Shown here in pieces: positions 8,544 through 17,654 of a stretch of DNA of 48,299 nucleotides. Within the stretch, counting starts at the first letter, position 1. Each line of letters begins with the position of its first letter. The position numbers and the translations under genes were made by a program. Below the pieces are notes generated by a model. It saw only the letters and a program-made list of their open reading frames with translations, was not told the DNA's origin and ran no database searches. The stretch comes from Shewanella sp. Isolate13. Its GTDB lineage: Bacteria > Pseudomonadota > Gammaproteobacteria > Enterobacterales > Shewanellaceae. The stretch lies in NCBI RefSeq assembly GCF_022398325.1, contig NZ_JAKEVD010000036.1, positions 1 to 48,299 on the forward strand, written 5' to 3'.

Positions 8544-9254
8544 GTGAACTCACTGTCCTATTTAAATCATACGCAGCAAGGTTTCCCACCTCCCGAGCAA
8601 GCCTTGAGCGAGCCTAATGGTTTGCTCGCCGTCGGCGGAGACTTAAGGCCCGAGCGCTTACTCAACGCCTACTACAACGGTATTTTTCCGTGGTTTAACC
8701 TCGATGATCCCATTTTGTGGTGGTCACCCGACCCCCGCGCGGTGTTTGTGCCCGGTAATATGAAAATCAGCCGCAGCTTAGTTAAATACCTTAAAAAACA
8801 AGATTGGACCTACACGATTAATCATGACTTTAACGCGGTCACAGCTGGCTGCGCCGAGCCTAGAGCTGGGCAAGATGGCACATGGATCTCTAGCGAAATC
8901 CAACAAGCCTATCTGGCTTTACATCAGCAAGGCCATGCTCACTCCCTAGAGGTTTGGCAAGGCAATGAATTGATTGGCGGGCTATATGGGTTGGCTATTG
9001 GCCAAGTTTTTTGTGGTGAATCCATGTTTCATCGTACAACGAATGCCTCTAAAGCTGCTATGATCGTATTACAGCAACATTTACAACGCAGTGGTTTTAA
9101 GCTCATCGATGCGCAGGTGGTGAATCCACATCTAGACAGCCTCGGAGCTAAATCCATTAAACGTGATGATTTTCTCAAGCTATTGGCTCATCTAAGGGAT
9201 GGTACTGTTAAAGCCAATTGCTGGCGCAAATCCGAGGTATTCATTGAACTCTAA
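8544..9254 (+). CDS. aat: Leucyl/phenylalanyl-tRNA-protein transferase
   Basis: Aat transfers Leu or Phe from aminoacyl-tRNA to proteins with N-terminal Lys or Arg, making them N-degrons. The 236-residue protein has the conserved N-terminal segment FPPPEQALSEPNGLLAVGGD followed by YYNGIFPWF, then WWSPDPRAVF and the central GGLYGLAIGQVFCGESMF. The GTG start at 8544 matches the usual N-terminus, although no clear ribosome site is present. It overlaps bpt by 11 bases. With bpt, clpS and clpA nearby it makes up the N-degron pathway of this window. Confidence 0.95.
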   Translation: MNSLSYLNHTQQGFPPPEQALSEPNGLLAVGGDLRPERLLNAYYNGIFPWFNLDDPILWWSPDPRAVFVPGNMKISRSLVKYLKKQDWTYTINHDFNAVTAGCAEPRAGQDGTWISSEIQQAYLALHQQGHAHSLEVWQGNELIGGLYGLAIGQVFCGESMFHRTTNASKAAMIVLQQHLQRSGFKLIDAQVVNPHLDSLGAKSIKRDDFLKLLAHLRDGTVKANCWRKSEVFIEL

Positions 9255-9969
9255 ATCTAGACCCGTCACTGTCGGTAGAACCAAAGTTTTTCCTTGTAGT
9301 TACCTAGACAACCAGCAAGAGCAGTTACTGGTCTTACAAGAAGATGTGATCGACCCAAGCTTGTTCGAGCAACTGCTTGCTCTCGGTTTTCGACGCAGCG
9401 GCAGCATGATCTATAAACCTCAGTGTCCTCTGTGCAGCGCATGCCTTCCCATTAGGCTAGATATGGACGAATTTAAACTCTCTAAGAGACAGAAGAGAAC
9501 ATTAAAAAACAATCAAGATTTAAGCTGGAAGATAGTCGATCATAAAACACCTCAGCAATATGAGCTGTATGAGCGGTATGTTAATACTCGACATGGTGAC
9601 GGTCCTATGTACCCAGCAACACCTGAACAGTACGACAGCTTTGCCACCGCCGCCTGGATACAACCACTGTTTATCGAACTAAGTCTCGATGGTGAACTTG
9701 TTGGTGTGGCAGTTACCGATGTGCTTCCTCATAGCCTGTCGGCTATCTATAGTTATTTTGCACCAGAGTTACATAAACGCTCATTAGGTAGTTTACTTAT
9801 TTTGCTGCAAACCCAGATTGCTAAGATAATGAAGAAGCAATATTTATATCTTGGCTATCAGATTGATGAGTCAAGAAAAATGAACTACAAACGCGATTAC
9901 CGACCTCACCAAATTCTGACACATTCAGGCTGGGTGAGCGAAATCGAGATAAAAAACATTACTAATTAA
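9244..9969 (+). CDS. bpt: Aspartate/glutamate leucyltransferase
   Basis: Bpt (ATE1-like) transfers leucine from Leu-tRNA to N-terminal Asp or Glu, creating substrates for ClpS-ClpA-ClpP. The 241-residue protein has the family's cysteine motif CPLCSACLPIRL (about 58-69), the basic stretch SKRQKRTLKNN, and the C-terminal acetyltransferase-like part with YLGYQIDESRKMNYK. I start at the TTG at 9244, which overlaps the end of aat and has GAGG about eight bases upstream; reading further upstream only adds residues out of frame with family homology. Translation is probably coupled to aat. Confidence 0.93.
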   Translation: MNSKSRPVTVGRTKVFPCSYLDNQQEQLLVLQEDVIDPSLFEQLLALGFRRSGSMIYKPQCPLCSACLPIRLDMDEFKLSKRQKRTLKNNQDLSWKIVDHKTPQQYELYERYVNTRHGDGPMYPATPEQYDSFATAAWIQPLFIELSLDGELVGVAVTDVLPHSLSAIYSYFAPELHKRSLGSLLILLQTQIAKIMKKQYLYLGYQIDESRKMNYKRDYRPHQILTHSGWVSEIEIKNITN

Positions 9970-10083
9970 GGCACAACGGGGCTGAGCAGAGGGTGTTCTA
10001 GATAACTTTGCTTTACAGCAGCATGAATTTGCGGCATGATACGCCCGTTTTTATTATTTGAAGGCTAACAGGATAACTGATTA

Positions 10084-10302
10084 ATGGCGAAAGAAGACAA
10101 CATTGAAATGCAAGGCACAATCCTTGAAACCTTGCCAAATACAATGTTTCGTGTAGAACTTGAAAATGGGCATGTCGTTACGGCACACATTTCAGGAAAA
10201 ATGCGTAAAAACTACATCCGTATTCTAACGGGTGACAAGGTAACGGTTCAGCTGACACCTTACGATTTGAGCAAAGGACGCATCGTCTTCCGTTCACGCT
10301 AA
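10084..10302 (+). CDS. infA: Translation initiation factor IF-1
   Basis: The 72-residue protein is a full-length IF-1 with the S1/OB fold (MQGTILETLPNTMFRVELENGHVVTAHISGK). It binds the ribosomal A site during initiation. It lies 114 bp past bpt and ends at a strong terminator. The aat-bpt-infA order is common in gammaproteobacteria. Confidence 0.98.
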   Translation: MAKEDNIEMQGTILETLPNTMFRVELENGHVVTAHISGKMRKNYIRILTGDKVTVQLTPYDLSKGRIVFRSR

Positions 10303-10327
10303 GTTATTAGCCTATATAACGTATATT

Positions 10328-10352
10328 AAAAAGCCGGCAATGCCGGCTTTTT
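10328..10352. terminator. Terminator of infA, shared with clpA
   Basis: AAAAAGCCGGCA and TGCCGGCTTTTT flank a single base. The hairpin is symmetric, so it can end both infA and the convergent clpA. Confidence 0.88.
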
Positions 10353-10444
10353 GTTGTCTGTAATTTACTGTTATCACACTTTGAACCAGAGCCAATAAAC
10401 GACAAGCGAATGCCACCTATTGACCCTTAACAGTCCATATCAGC

Positions 10445-12703
10445 CTAATGAGCGACTTTCTCAAGTGACTCGGTGGTGATCACAATGTCATCACCTTTGG
10501 CATCGACACGGGCAACACCGCCCTTCTCTAGCTCACCAAATAAGATCTCATCGGCTAAAGGTCGCTTAATAAGCTCTGTCACCACTCGCGCCATTGGGCG
10601 TGCGCCCATCGACTTGTCATAGCCTTTCTCCGCCAATAGCGTTCGGGCTTCATCACTGACTTCGAGCGTCACCGACTTATCATCAAGTTGAGCTTGCAAC
10701 TCGACTAAGAACTTATCGACCACTTTAGCGATAACGGTCATATCGAGATGGTTGAACCAGATAATCGAGTCGAGTCGATTACGGAACTCTGGTGAGAACA
10801 CCTTATTGATTTCCGATAGCGCATCTTGGGTATGATCTTGCTGTTTAAAACCTATCGATTTACGAATGGTTTCTTGAACACCCGCATTGGTGGTCATCAC
10901 TAGGGTGACATGCCTAAAGTCAGCCTTACGACCGTTGTTATCGGTCAATGTACCGTGATCCATCACCTGCAGCAGCAAGTTGTACACATCAGGGTGGGCC
11001 TTCTCGATCTCATCGAGCAGGACAACACAATGAGGATTCTTAATCACCGCATCGGTTAACAAGCCTCCCTGATCGTAGCCAACATAGCCTGGTGGAGCAC
11101 CAATCAAGCGTGACACAGTATGGCTTTCCATATATTCAGACATATCGAATCTAACCAGATTCAGACTTAAACATTTGGCAAGCTGACTCGTCACTTCTGT
11201 TTTACCCACACCAGTGGGACCAGCAAACAGGAAGCTACCCACAGGTTTATTTTCCCCGCCGAGTCCGCTTCGAGACAAGCGAATGGCCGAGCTAAGCCCC
11301 TCAATCGCTGGATCCTGGCCAAATACCACCATCTTAAGGTTACGCTCAAGATTCTTAAGCATATCCTTATCAGAGCTCGACACCGACTTCTCAGGAATAC
11401 GCGCCATCTTGGCGATAATCGCTTCGATCTCTGACTGACCGATGGTCTTTTTACGTTTGCTCGCAGGCTGCATCGCCATACGCGCTCCCGCTTCATCGAT
11501 CACATCTATCGCTTTGTCTGGCAAATGCCTGTCGTTAATGTGTTTATCAGATAGCCTTGCCGCAACACTCAAAGCCGCCAAGGTATAACGCACATTGTGG
11601 TGCTCTTCATACTTTGCCTTAAGACCCTGCAATATCTTAGTGGTCTCGGCGACGGACGGCTCGTTGATATCGACCTTTTGAAAACGACGGGCAAGTGCAC
11701 GATCTTTCTCAAAAATGCTCTGATACTCTTGGAACGTTGTTGAGCCCATACAGCGTAACTTACCACTAGATAAAAGCGGCTTAAGTAAGTTAGAAGCATC
11801 CATGACGCCACCAGAAGCAGAACCCGCGCCGATAATGGTGTGGATCTCATCGATAAACAAAATAGCGTGTTCATCGTTAGCCAATTCTTTTAGCAGGCCT
11901 TTAAAGCGCTTCTCAAAATCACCGCGATATTTAGTACCCGCAAGCAGTGCACCTAAATCGAGCGAGTATACGGTCGCTTCGCTCATCACCTCGGGCACTT
12001 CTTCCTTCACAATGCGATAAGCCAAGCCTTCGGCAATCGCGGTTTTACCAACACCCGCCTCACCCACCAGCAAGGGATTGTTCTTACGACGGCGGCAAAG
12101 AATTTGGATAGAACGTTCAATTTCATCGGTTCGCCCAATTAGCGGGTCGATATTACCGCTCTTAGCGAGCTCATTTAAATTAGCAGTAAACTGAGACAGG
12201 ATACTACGCTCTTCTTCGGTCTCGGTTTGATCTTCAATACGGTTAGGTTCTGAATCAGTATCGATATCGTTTTTAGAAAAACCATGGGAGATATAATTGA
12301 CCACATCTAGACGCGTTACATCACCAGTGCGGAGCAGGTAAACCGCCTGAGACTCTTGCTCACTGAAAATAGCGACCAAAACATTGGCACCAGTAACCTC
12401 GTTGCGGCCAGATGATTGCACATGAAATACGGCGCGCTGCAGTACACGTTGAAAACCGAGTGTGGGTTGAGTCTCTTTTTCGTCCTCAGGATCGGAAATA
12501 ATAGGTGTAGTTTGTTCAATGAAGCTTGAGACTTCATCTCTTAATTTCTCAAGATTTGCTCCGCAAGCAACTAACGCCTCTTGTGCGGCTGGGTTATCGA
12601 TTAATGCCAACAACAGATGCTCAACCGTCATGTATTCATGACGTGCATCTCTGGCTTGCTGAAAAGCCAGGTTTAAGGTGACTTCAAGATCTTTATTTAG
12701 CAT
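10445..12703 (-). CDS. clpA: ATP-dependent Clp protease ATP-binding subunit ClpA
   Basis: ClpA is the AAA+ unfoldase that feeds substrates, including ClpS-delivered N-degron proteins, into ClpP. The 752-residue product has the double Clp-N repeat (about 1-145), the first AAA+ module with Walker A GEAGVGKT (about 214-221) and Walker B LFIDEIHT, and the second module with GPTGVGKT (about 495) and VLLDEIEKAH. The IGF-type loop for ClpP docking is visible as SIGFKQQ (about 615). The ATG at 12703 is preferred over a GTG two codons earlier because AGGGGG lies five bases before it. It follows clpS by 37 bp on the same strand, so the two are probably one operon. clpP is not in the window. Confidence 0.97.
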   Translation of the reverse strand: MLNKDLEVTLNLAFQQARDARHEYMTVEHLLLALIDNPAAQEALVACGANLEKLRDEVSSFIEQTTPIISDPEDEKETQPTLGFQRVLQRAVFHVQSSGRNEVTGANVLVAIFSEQESQAVYLLRTGDVTRLDVVNYISHGFSKNDIDTDSEPNRIEDQTETEEERSILSQFTANLNELAKSGNIDPLIGRTDEIERSIQILCRRRKNNPLLVGEAGVGKTAIAEGLAYRIVKEEVPEVMSEATVYSLDLGALLAGTKYRGDFEKRFKGLLKELANDEHAILFIDEIHTIIGAGSASGGVMDASNLLKPLLSSGKLRCMGSTTFQEYQSIFEKDRALARRFQKVDINEPSVAETTKILQGLKAKYEEHHNVRYTLAALSVAARLSDKHINDRHLPDKAIDVIDEAGARMAMQPASKRKKTIGQSEIEAIIAKMARIPEKSVSSSDKDMLKNLERNLKMVVFGQDPAIEGLSSAIRLSRSGLGGENKPVGSFLFAGPTGVGKTEVTSQLAKCLSLNLVRFDMSEYMESHTVSRLIGAPPGYVGYDQGGLLTDAVIKNPHCVVLLDEIEKAHPDVYNLLLQVMDHGTLTDNNGRKADFRHVTLVMTTNAGVQETIRKSIGFKQQDHTQDALSEINKVFSPEFRNRLDSIIWFNHLDMTVIAKVVDKFLVELQAQLDDKSVTLEVSDEARTLLAEKGYDKSMGARPMARVVTELIKRPLADEILFGELEKGGVARVDAKGDDIVITTESLEKVAH

Positions 12704-12740
12704 AAGCACCCCCTAAAAAATAACTACAGATTCGGCCAAA

Positions 12741-13049
12741 TCAGGCTTCCTCTAATGAACACAGTAACGGATGTTGGTTTTGTCTTGCAAATTGATTTAC
12801 TTGCGCAACCTTAGTTTCGGCAATACCAAAAGGGTAAATTCCGCAGATCCCTTTTCCTTTATGATGGATTGCCAGCATGATTTCCGTCGCTTGCTGCTCA
12901 TCTTTCTTAAAAAACAGTTGTAAAATCTCAATGACGAAGTCCATCGGTGTGTAATCATCATTGTTTAAAATCACTTTATACATAGAAGGACGTTTAAATT
13001 CTGATTCAACACTCTCTTCTACATGCTCAATATTTTCTGTTCTGCTCAT
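12741..13049 (-). CDS. clpS: ClpA adaptor protein ClpS
   Basis: ClpS binds N-terminal Leu, Phe, Trp or Tyr and delivers such proteins to ClpA. The 102-residue protein has the flexible N-terminal tail and the conserved core VILNNDDYTPMDFVIEIL, the HHKGKGICG loop and the AETKVAQV helix. Asn and Asp of NNDDYT and His of the HHKGKG loop are pocket residues. It is the first gene of the clpS-clpA unit and is divergent from cspD, the usual arrangement. Confidence 0.97.
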   Translation of the reverse strand: MSRTENIEHVEESVESEFKRPSMYKVILNNDDYTPMDFVIEILQLFFKKDEQQATEIMLAIHHKGKGICGIYPFGIAETKVAQVNQFARQNQHPLLCSLEEA

Positions 13050-13218
13050 ATTTCAATATTAGCCTCTAGTTTTGGCTTGTACCAATTGATAATGTAACTC
13101 TGTCTGTTTATTCAACAAATCATATCGAATTACTTTCAGGTACGACTTGTTACTATTTGTTGCTTTTTTGTTAATTTTACCTTGACAACCACTTATTCAG
13201 CTTTCATTCTGTTCATTA

Positions 13219-13237
13219 AGCGAGGAGTTTCCTCGTT
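13219..13237 (+). promoter_or_regulatory. Hairpin in the cspD leader
   Basis: CGAGGA and TCCTCG (13221-13235) enclose a three-base loop about 55 bp before the cspD start. A TTGACA at 13182-13187 could be a -35 box, but the matching -10 is poor. The hairpin could be an mRNA leader element; no function is shown. Confidence 0.35.
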
Positions 13238-13288
13238 GATAAGTTTTACTATCTTACTGGGAAGTAGACAACAGAAGGAAGTGGAAGT

Positions 13289-13495
13289 ATGGCAAGCGGA
13301 ACTGTTAAATGGTTCAACAACGCCAAAGGATTCGGGTTTATATGCCCTGATGCTGGCGGTGAAGACGTTTTTGCGCACTATTCTACCATTGAAATGGAAG
13401 GCTATCGAACTCTAAAAGCAGGCCAACCAGTCAATTTTGAAGTAGAAGCAGGTCCAAAAGGGATGCACGCATCAGCAATATCGCCAACAAACTAA
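13289..13495 (+). CDS. cspD: Cold-shock-like protein CspD
   Basis: The 68-residue protein is a single cold-shock domain with RNP1 (KGFGFICPD) and RNP2 (DVFAHYSTI). The divergent clpS neighbour and sequence point to CspD, which in E. coli is made in stationary phase and inhibits DNA replication, rather than to a cold-induced CspA. GAAGGAAG upstream serves as the ribosome site. A strong terminator follows. Confidence 0.92.
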   Translation: MASGTVKWFNNAKGFGFICPDAGGEDVFAHYSTIEMEGYRTLKAGQPVNFEVEAGPKGMHASAISPTN

Positions 13496-13574
13496 TACTT
13501 ATCTAAGTCAGTATGTGTTCAAAGTAAAATTGAGCAAGTACTTGTTTAGCTTGGTGTAGATTGCGATAAGAGAT

Positions 13575-13610
13575 AAAAAAAGCAGAGTAGTTACCCTACT
13601 CTGCTTTTTT
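13575..13610. terminator. Bidirectional terminator between cspD and icd
   Basis: AGCAGAGTAG and CTACTCTGCT arms with flanking A- and T-tracts; serves the convergent cspD and icd genes. Confidence 0.88.
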
Positions 13611-13665
13611 ATTGCCTCACCTTCAAGGGAAGAAAGCCTGTATGTAACAACAGGCCTCCACTAGA

Positions 13666-15891
13666 CTAGCCAGTAATCAATCCATTGAGTGTGGCACTCG
13701 GACACATCGCGGCCTTGGCTTTACTCGCATCTAAACGGTAATAGCCCCCCAAATCAACGGCTGGTCCTTGGACGCCATTTAACTCAGCAACAATCTTATC
13801 TTCGTTACTTGTTAATGCTTCAGCCAACTGTGCAATCTCTGCTTGTAATTGAAGATCTTGTGTTTGTGCTGCAACGGCTTGGGCCCAGTACATCGCCAAA
13901 TAGAAATGGCTACCTCGGTTATCAAGTTCACCTACACGGCGTGAAGGAGACTTGTTGCTGTCAAGGAATTGGCCGATGGCGACATCAAGCGTGTCGGCAA
14001 GAACCTGCGCCTTTGCGTTGCCCGTTGTTTGGCTTAGGTGTTCTAACGAAGCAGCCAGTGCAAGGAATTCGCCTAATGAATCCCAACGCAAGTGACCCTC
14101 TTTCTCTACCTGCTGAACATGCTTAGGCGCACTACCACCCGCTCCAGTTTCAAATAAGCCGCCACCATTCATCAGTGGCACGATTGACAACATCTTAGCA
14201 CTGGTACCTAGCTCTAAAATTGGGAACAGATCCGTTAGGTAATCGCGTAAAACATTACCGGTTACCGAAATGGTATCCTTACCGGCTTTAACGCGCTCCA
14301 ATGTAAAGCGCGTTGCTTTAACTGGTGACATGATATGAAGCTCAAGACCTGATGTGTCGTGATCTTTAAGGTAAAGCTCTACTTTCTTGATGATTTCAGC
14401 ATCATGTGCACGCGCAGCATCTAACCAGAATACCGCAGGAGTAGCAGACAAGCGTGAACGGTTAACCGCAAGTTTCACCCAGTCACGGATAGGCGCATCT
14501 TTAACCTGACACATTCTAAAGATATCGCCTTGCTCAACTTGGTGAGACATTAAGACTTTACTGGTTTGGTCAACAACCTTCACAGTACCTGCGGCTGCAA
14601 TTTCAAATGTCTTGTCATGGCTACCGTATTCTTCGGCTTTTTGTGCCATAAGACCAACGTTTGGCACGCTGCCCATGGTGCTTGGGTCGAACGCACCGTT
14701 ATTGATGCAAAAATCAATTGTCTCTTGGTAAACACCCGCATAACAACGATCTGGAATCATCGCCTTCATATCTTTTAGCTGACCATCTGGGCCCCACATT
14801 TGACCAGAGGTACGAATAGCTGCAGGCATAGAAGCATCAATAATGACATCACTTGGTACATGTAAGTTAGTGATCCCTCGGTCGGAATCCACCATCGCAA
14901 GCTCAGCACGATTTGCATAAACGGCGGCCAAGTCAGCTTCAATCTCAGCTTTTTGTTCGCTTGGTAATGTGGCTATTTTTGCATAAACATCGCCAATACC
15001 ATTGTTAACATCGACACCAAGCTCTTCAAAAAGCTCGCCATATTTAGCAAACACATCCTTGTAGTAAACTTTTACTGCATGACCAAATAAGATTGGGTCG
15101 GATACTTTCATCATGGTGGCTTTTAAGTGCAGCGACAGTAATACATCTTGCTCTTTAGCCAAATTAGTTTCACGCTCATAAAATTCAACCAGTGCTTTTT
15201 TGCTCATCACAGCCGAGTCGATAACCTCACCCGCTTGCAGAGCAATACCGTCTCGTAGCACAAGCTCAGAACCATCTACTTTGCTTAGTACAATAGAGAC
15301 ACTACCCGCATCAGCAACGGTGACCGACTTTTCACTTCCGAAAAAATCCCCTTCACTCATGTGAGCAACATGCGACTTAGACTCTGGGAGCCATTGGCCC
15401 ATAGAGTGCGGGTTCTTCTGTGCAAACTTTTTGACCGAACTTGGCGCACGACGGTCAGAGTTACCTTCACGTAATACAGGGTTTACCGCACTGCCTTTAA
15501 TCTTGTCATAACGCGCCTGGATCTCTTTTTCAGCTTCGTTTGCTGGCTCGTCAGGGTAATTAGGGATGTCATAGCCCTTGTTCTGTAACTCGAGAATACA
15601 TGCCTTAAGCTGAGGGATTGATGCACTAATGTTAGGCAGCTTAATAATGTTTGCCTCTGGCTTTTTCGCCAACTCACCCAGTTCTGCCAGTGCATCACCA
15701 ATGCGTTGCTCAGCGGTTAGTTTCTCAGGGAAGTTAGCAATCACCCGCCCAGAAAGAGAAATATCGCGAGTTTCTACGTCGACGCCTGCGGTTTGAGTGA
15801 ACTTTTGAATAATAGGTAACAAAGAGAGTGTGGCTAATGCTGGTGCTTCATCTGTTTCGGTATAGATGATCGTTGATGTCTTATCGTTCAT
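13666..15891 (-). CDS. icd: Monomeric NADP-dependent isocitrate dehydrogenase
   Basis: The 741-residue protein is the large monomeric (type II) isocitrate dehydrogenase that oxidises isocitrate to 2-oxoglutarate with NADP. The characteristic N-terminus (SSTIIYTETDEAPALATLSLLPI-like), the substrate loop NSDRRAPSSVKKFAQKNPHSMG and the C-terminal MNGGGLFETGAGGSAPKHVQQ are all present. Length is as expected for the family. It stands alone with its own leader. Many marine gammaproteobacteria use this form, sometimes as a cold-active enzyme, with or without the dimeric one; the window cannot show whether a second icd exists. Confidence 0.96.
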   Translation of the reverse strand: MNDKTSTIIYTETDEAPALATLSLLPIIQKFTQTAGVDVETRDISLSGRVIANFPEKLTAEQRIGDALAELGELAKKPEANIIKLPNISASIPQLKACILELQNKGYDIPNYPDEPANEAEKEIQARYDKIKGSAVNPVLREGNSDRRAPSSVKKFAQKNPHSMGQWLPESKSHVAHMSEGDFFGSEKSVTVADAGSVSIVLSKVDGSELVLRDGIALQAGEVIDSAVMSKKALVEFYERETNLAKEQDVLLSLHLKATMMKVSDPILFGHAVKVYYKDVFAKYGELFEELGVDVNNGIGDVYAKIATLPSEQKAEIEADLAAVYANRAELAMVDSDRGITNLHVPSDVIIDASMPAAIRTSGQMWGPDGQLKDMKAMIPDRCYAGVYQETIDFCINNGAFDPSTMGSVPNVGLMAQKAEEYGSHDKTFEIAAAGTVKVVDQTSKVLMSHQVEQGDIFRMCQVKDAPIRDWVKLAVNRSRLSATPAVFWLDAARAHDAEIIKKVELYLKDHDTSGLELHIMSPVKATRFTLERVKAGKDTISVTGNVLRDYLTDLFPILELGTSAKMLSIVPLMNGGGLFETGAGGSAPKHVQQVEKEGHLRWDSLGEFLALAASLEHLSQTTGNAKAQVLADTLDVAIGQFLDSNKSPSRRVGELDNRGSHFYLAMYWAQAVAAQTQDLQLQAEIAQLAEALTSNEDKIVAELNGVQGPAVDLGGYYRLDASKAKAAMCPSATLNGLITG

Positions 15892-16195
15892 TTTGTGTCC
15901 TACATTGATTTGAATTTATGATTTTTATAATAATTATTGTGTTTTTCTTAGATTAAAAAATCGGTTGTGAACTAACCCTACCGATTTGTTTTATTGATGA
16001 TAACTTATGCTACTTTGCGCGTAATAAGCCAACAAGATTATTCGCCGCAACTCTCACAAATAAAAATAATTAGTTGCGGATCACACTTTTTAGGTGCCGA
16101 CATCATAAAACATTCCACGCAATATTCAAATTCCACTAATAGCCAATGCACAGTACAATAGGTAAATATCATTCAAAGATGAAAAGTATTGCAGC
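15892..16195. other. Intergenic region between icd and rluE
   Basis: AT-rich shared upstream region of two divergent genes. It holds an inverted repeat, AAATCGGT (15958-15965) and ACCGATTT (15980-15987), with a 14-base loop, about 70-95 bp before icd. I see no coding sequence and no promoter good enough to name. Confidence 0.6.
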
Positions 16196-16903
16196 GTGAC
16201 ACAGACATTTTCAAAAAAAACACCGACAAGAAAAAGTAACAAGACTCGCCCTTCAGGCTTTTCCGGTAGTGCCAGCAACAAACCAGCCGCTAAGCCTCAG
16301 AGCAGAGCCAACAGCAGAAGCCGGCCGAAAGCTAAAACGGTTTCCAATCCTGTCATAGTACTGTTTAACAAACCTTTTGACGTCTTGTGTCAGTTTACCG
16401 ATGAACAAGGTAGACAAACCCTTAAAGACTTTATCCCTGTACCCGGTGTTTATGCTGCTGGGCGTTTAGATAGGGACAGCGAAGGATTACTTCTACTAAC
16501 TAACGACGGTAAGTTACAATCCCAACTTACTGAGCCAAAAAAGAAAACTTATAAAACCTATTGGGCCCAAGTCGAAGGCGCGCCAACAGATGAGGAGCTT
16601 GAGAAGCTACGCCAAGGCGTTGAACTAAAAGATGGCATGACTCTCCCAGCTAAAATCCAAATTATGGACAACCCAAAAGTATGGCCAAGAAACCCACCTA
16701 TCCGAGAAAGAGCCAATATTCCGACTACTTGGCTAGAGATCCAGATCTGTGAAGGTCGTAACCGCCAAGTTCGACGCATGACGGCCCACATTGGCTTTCC
16801 AACCTTAAGATTAATCCGCTATAAAATAGGCCAATGGAGTCTAGATGATCTTAGAAATGGTGAGTTTAAACAGCTCGATATAAAAAGTACTCATAATGGC
16901 TGA
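16196..16903 (+). CDS. rluE: 23S rRNA pseudouridine(2457) synthase RluE
   Basis: RluE makes pseudouridine at position 2457 of 23S rRNA. The 235-residue protein has a basic, Ser/Lys/Arg-rich N-terminal tail (about 1-50) and then the RsuA/RluB-type catalytic domain. The catalytic Asp is in GRLDRDSEGLLLLTNDG (about 94-110), followed by the RNA-binding GRNRQVRRMTAHIGFPTLRLIR segment. The GTG start has only a weak ribosome site. It overlaps nudJ by eight bases, so the two are translationally coupled. Confidence 0.95.
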   Translation: MTQTFSKKTPTRKSNKTRPSGFSGSASNKPAAKPQSRANSRSRPKAKTVSNPVIVLFNKPFDVLCQFTDEQGRQTLKDFIPVPGVYAAGRLDRDSEGLLLLTNDGKLQSQLTEPKKKTYKTYWAQVEGAPTDEELEKLRQGVELKDGMTLPAKIQIMDNPKVWPRNPPIRERANIPTTWLEIQICEGRNRQVRRMTAHIGFPTLRLIRYKIGQWSLDDLRNGEFKQLDIKSTHNG

Positions 16904-17348
16904 GCGTTATAGACCCTATACCACTGTCGCTTGCGTTATCGAGGCTCAGGGGAAATACCTTATTGTAGAAGAGTTGATCGATGGCCAACTTAAATACAAT
17001 CAACCTGCGGGGCACATCGAAGCCGATGAATCGATAGCTGACGCCTGTATTCGTGAAATTAAAGAAGAGACAGGTTTAACTATCCAGCCACAAGGGCTAG
17101 TCGGGATCTATCAGTATCGTGCAAGTGACACCCTCTCATTTGTACGCTATACCTTTTTTGTAAAATTAGACAAAGCGTTAGCCTCAAAGCCTGAGGACCC
17201 AGCGATCAATGCGACCAAGTGGTTGAGCCTTGATGAAATCGACCAGTTAAGCGACTCTCATCGCAGTCCTTTAGTGCTTAAATCTCTCAAGGATTACTTG
17301 TCTGGTAAGCACTATCCATTGGAGATTATCGATGATGAATATGTCTAA
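16896..17348 (+). CDS. nudJ: Nudix phosphatase NudJ
   Basis: The 150-residue Nudix hydrolase has the full signature GHIEADESIADACIREIKEETGL (Gx5Ex7REUxEExGU, about 43-65). NudJ of E. coli hydrolyses nucleoside tri- and diphosphates and thiamine pyrophosphate precursors. The position between rluE and mnmA is the conserved one. A short hairpin follows the stop. Confidence 0.92.
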   Translation: MAERYRPYTTVACVIEAQGKYLIVEELIDGQLKYNQPAGHIEADESIADACIREIKEETGLTIQPQGLVGIYQYRASDTLSFVRYTFFVKLDKALASKPEDPAINATKWLSLDEIDQLSDSHRSPLVLKSLKDYLSGKHYPLEIIDDEYV

Positions 17349-17654
17349 GCTTAACCGCCTCGCTAGCCACAAGCGCCTAAAGCCTGACTAACCTAGGCTT
17401 TATCAGTGTTATTTCTGCCAGAAAACCGCCCGTAATGTCGCTTTCAGCCTCCGTCCCCCCCCCAAATATTTGTCCCGAAGCTTGATAAAGGCAAAAGATA
17501 AAGACCTGCTAGATAGCCCAGTCCCATAATGCATGATAGAATATGCCCCCGCAGAAAGCCGCGGTCTGAAACCAGCACCTCGCCTGAATAAGCCATTCAG
17601 CGATCTGTTGATTCGTAGCAATATTCAGTAAACACAAAGGTTTTTTTAGGATTT
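17349..17654 (+). other. Intergenic region before mnmA
   Basis: About 300 bp without a supportable gene. It contains the weak nudJ terminator, a run of nine C's (17455-17463), and a TAGAAT (17537-17542) that could be the -10 box of the mnmA promoter, with no good -35. The RBS of mnmA (AGGA) is at its end. Confidence 0.5.
17378..17402 (+). terminator. Hairpin after nudJ
   Basis: TAAAGCCT and AGGCTTTA arms enclose a nine-base loop about 30 bp past the nudJ stop. The T-tract is short, so termination may be partial. Confidence 0.5.

Noticed and set aside
17455..17463. C9 tract before mnmA (and C8 at 5642-5649) as phase-variation switches
   Set aside because: Both lie in non-coding DNA far from a promoter spacer or reading frame, so slippage would have no clear effect.
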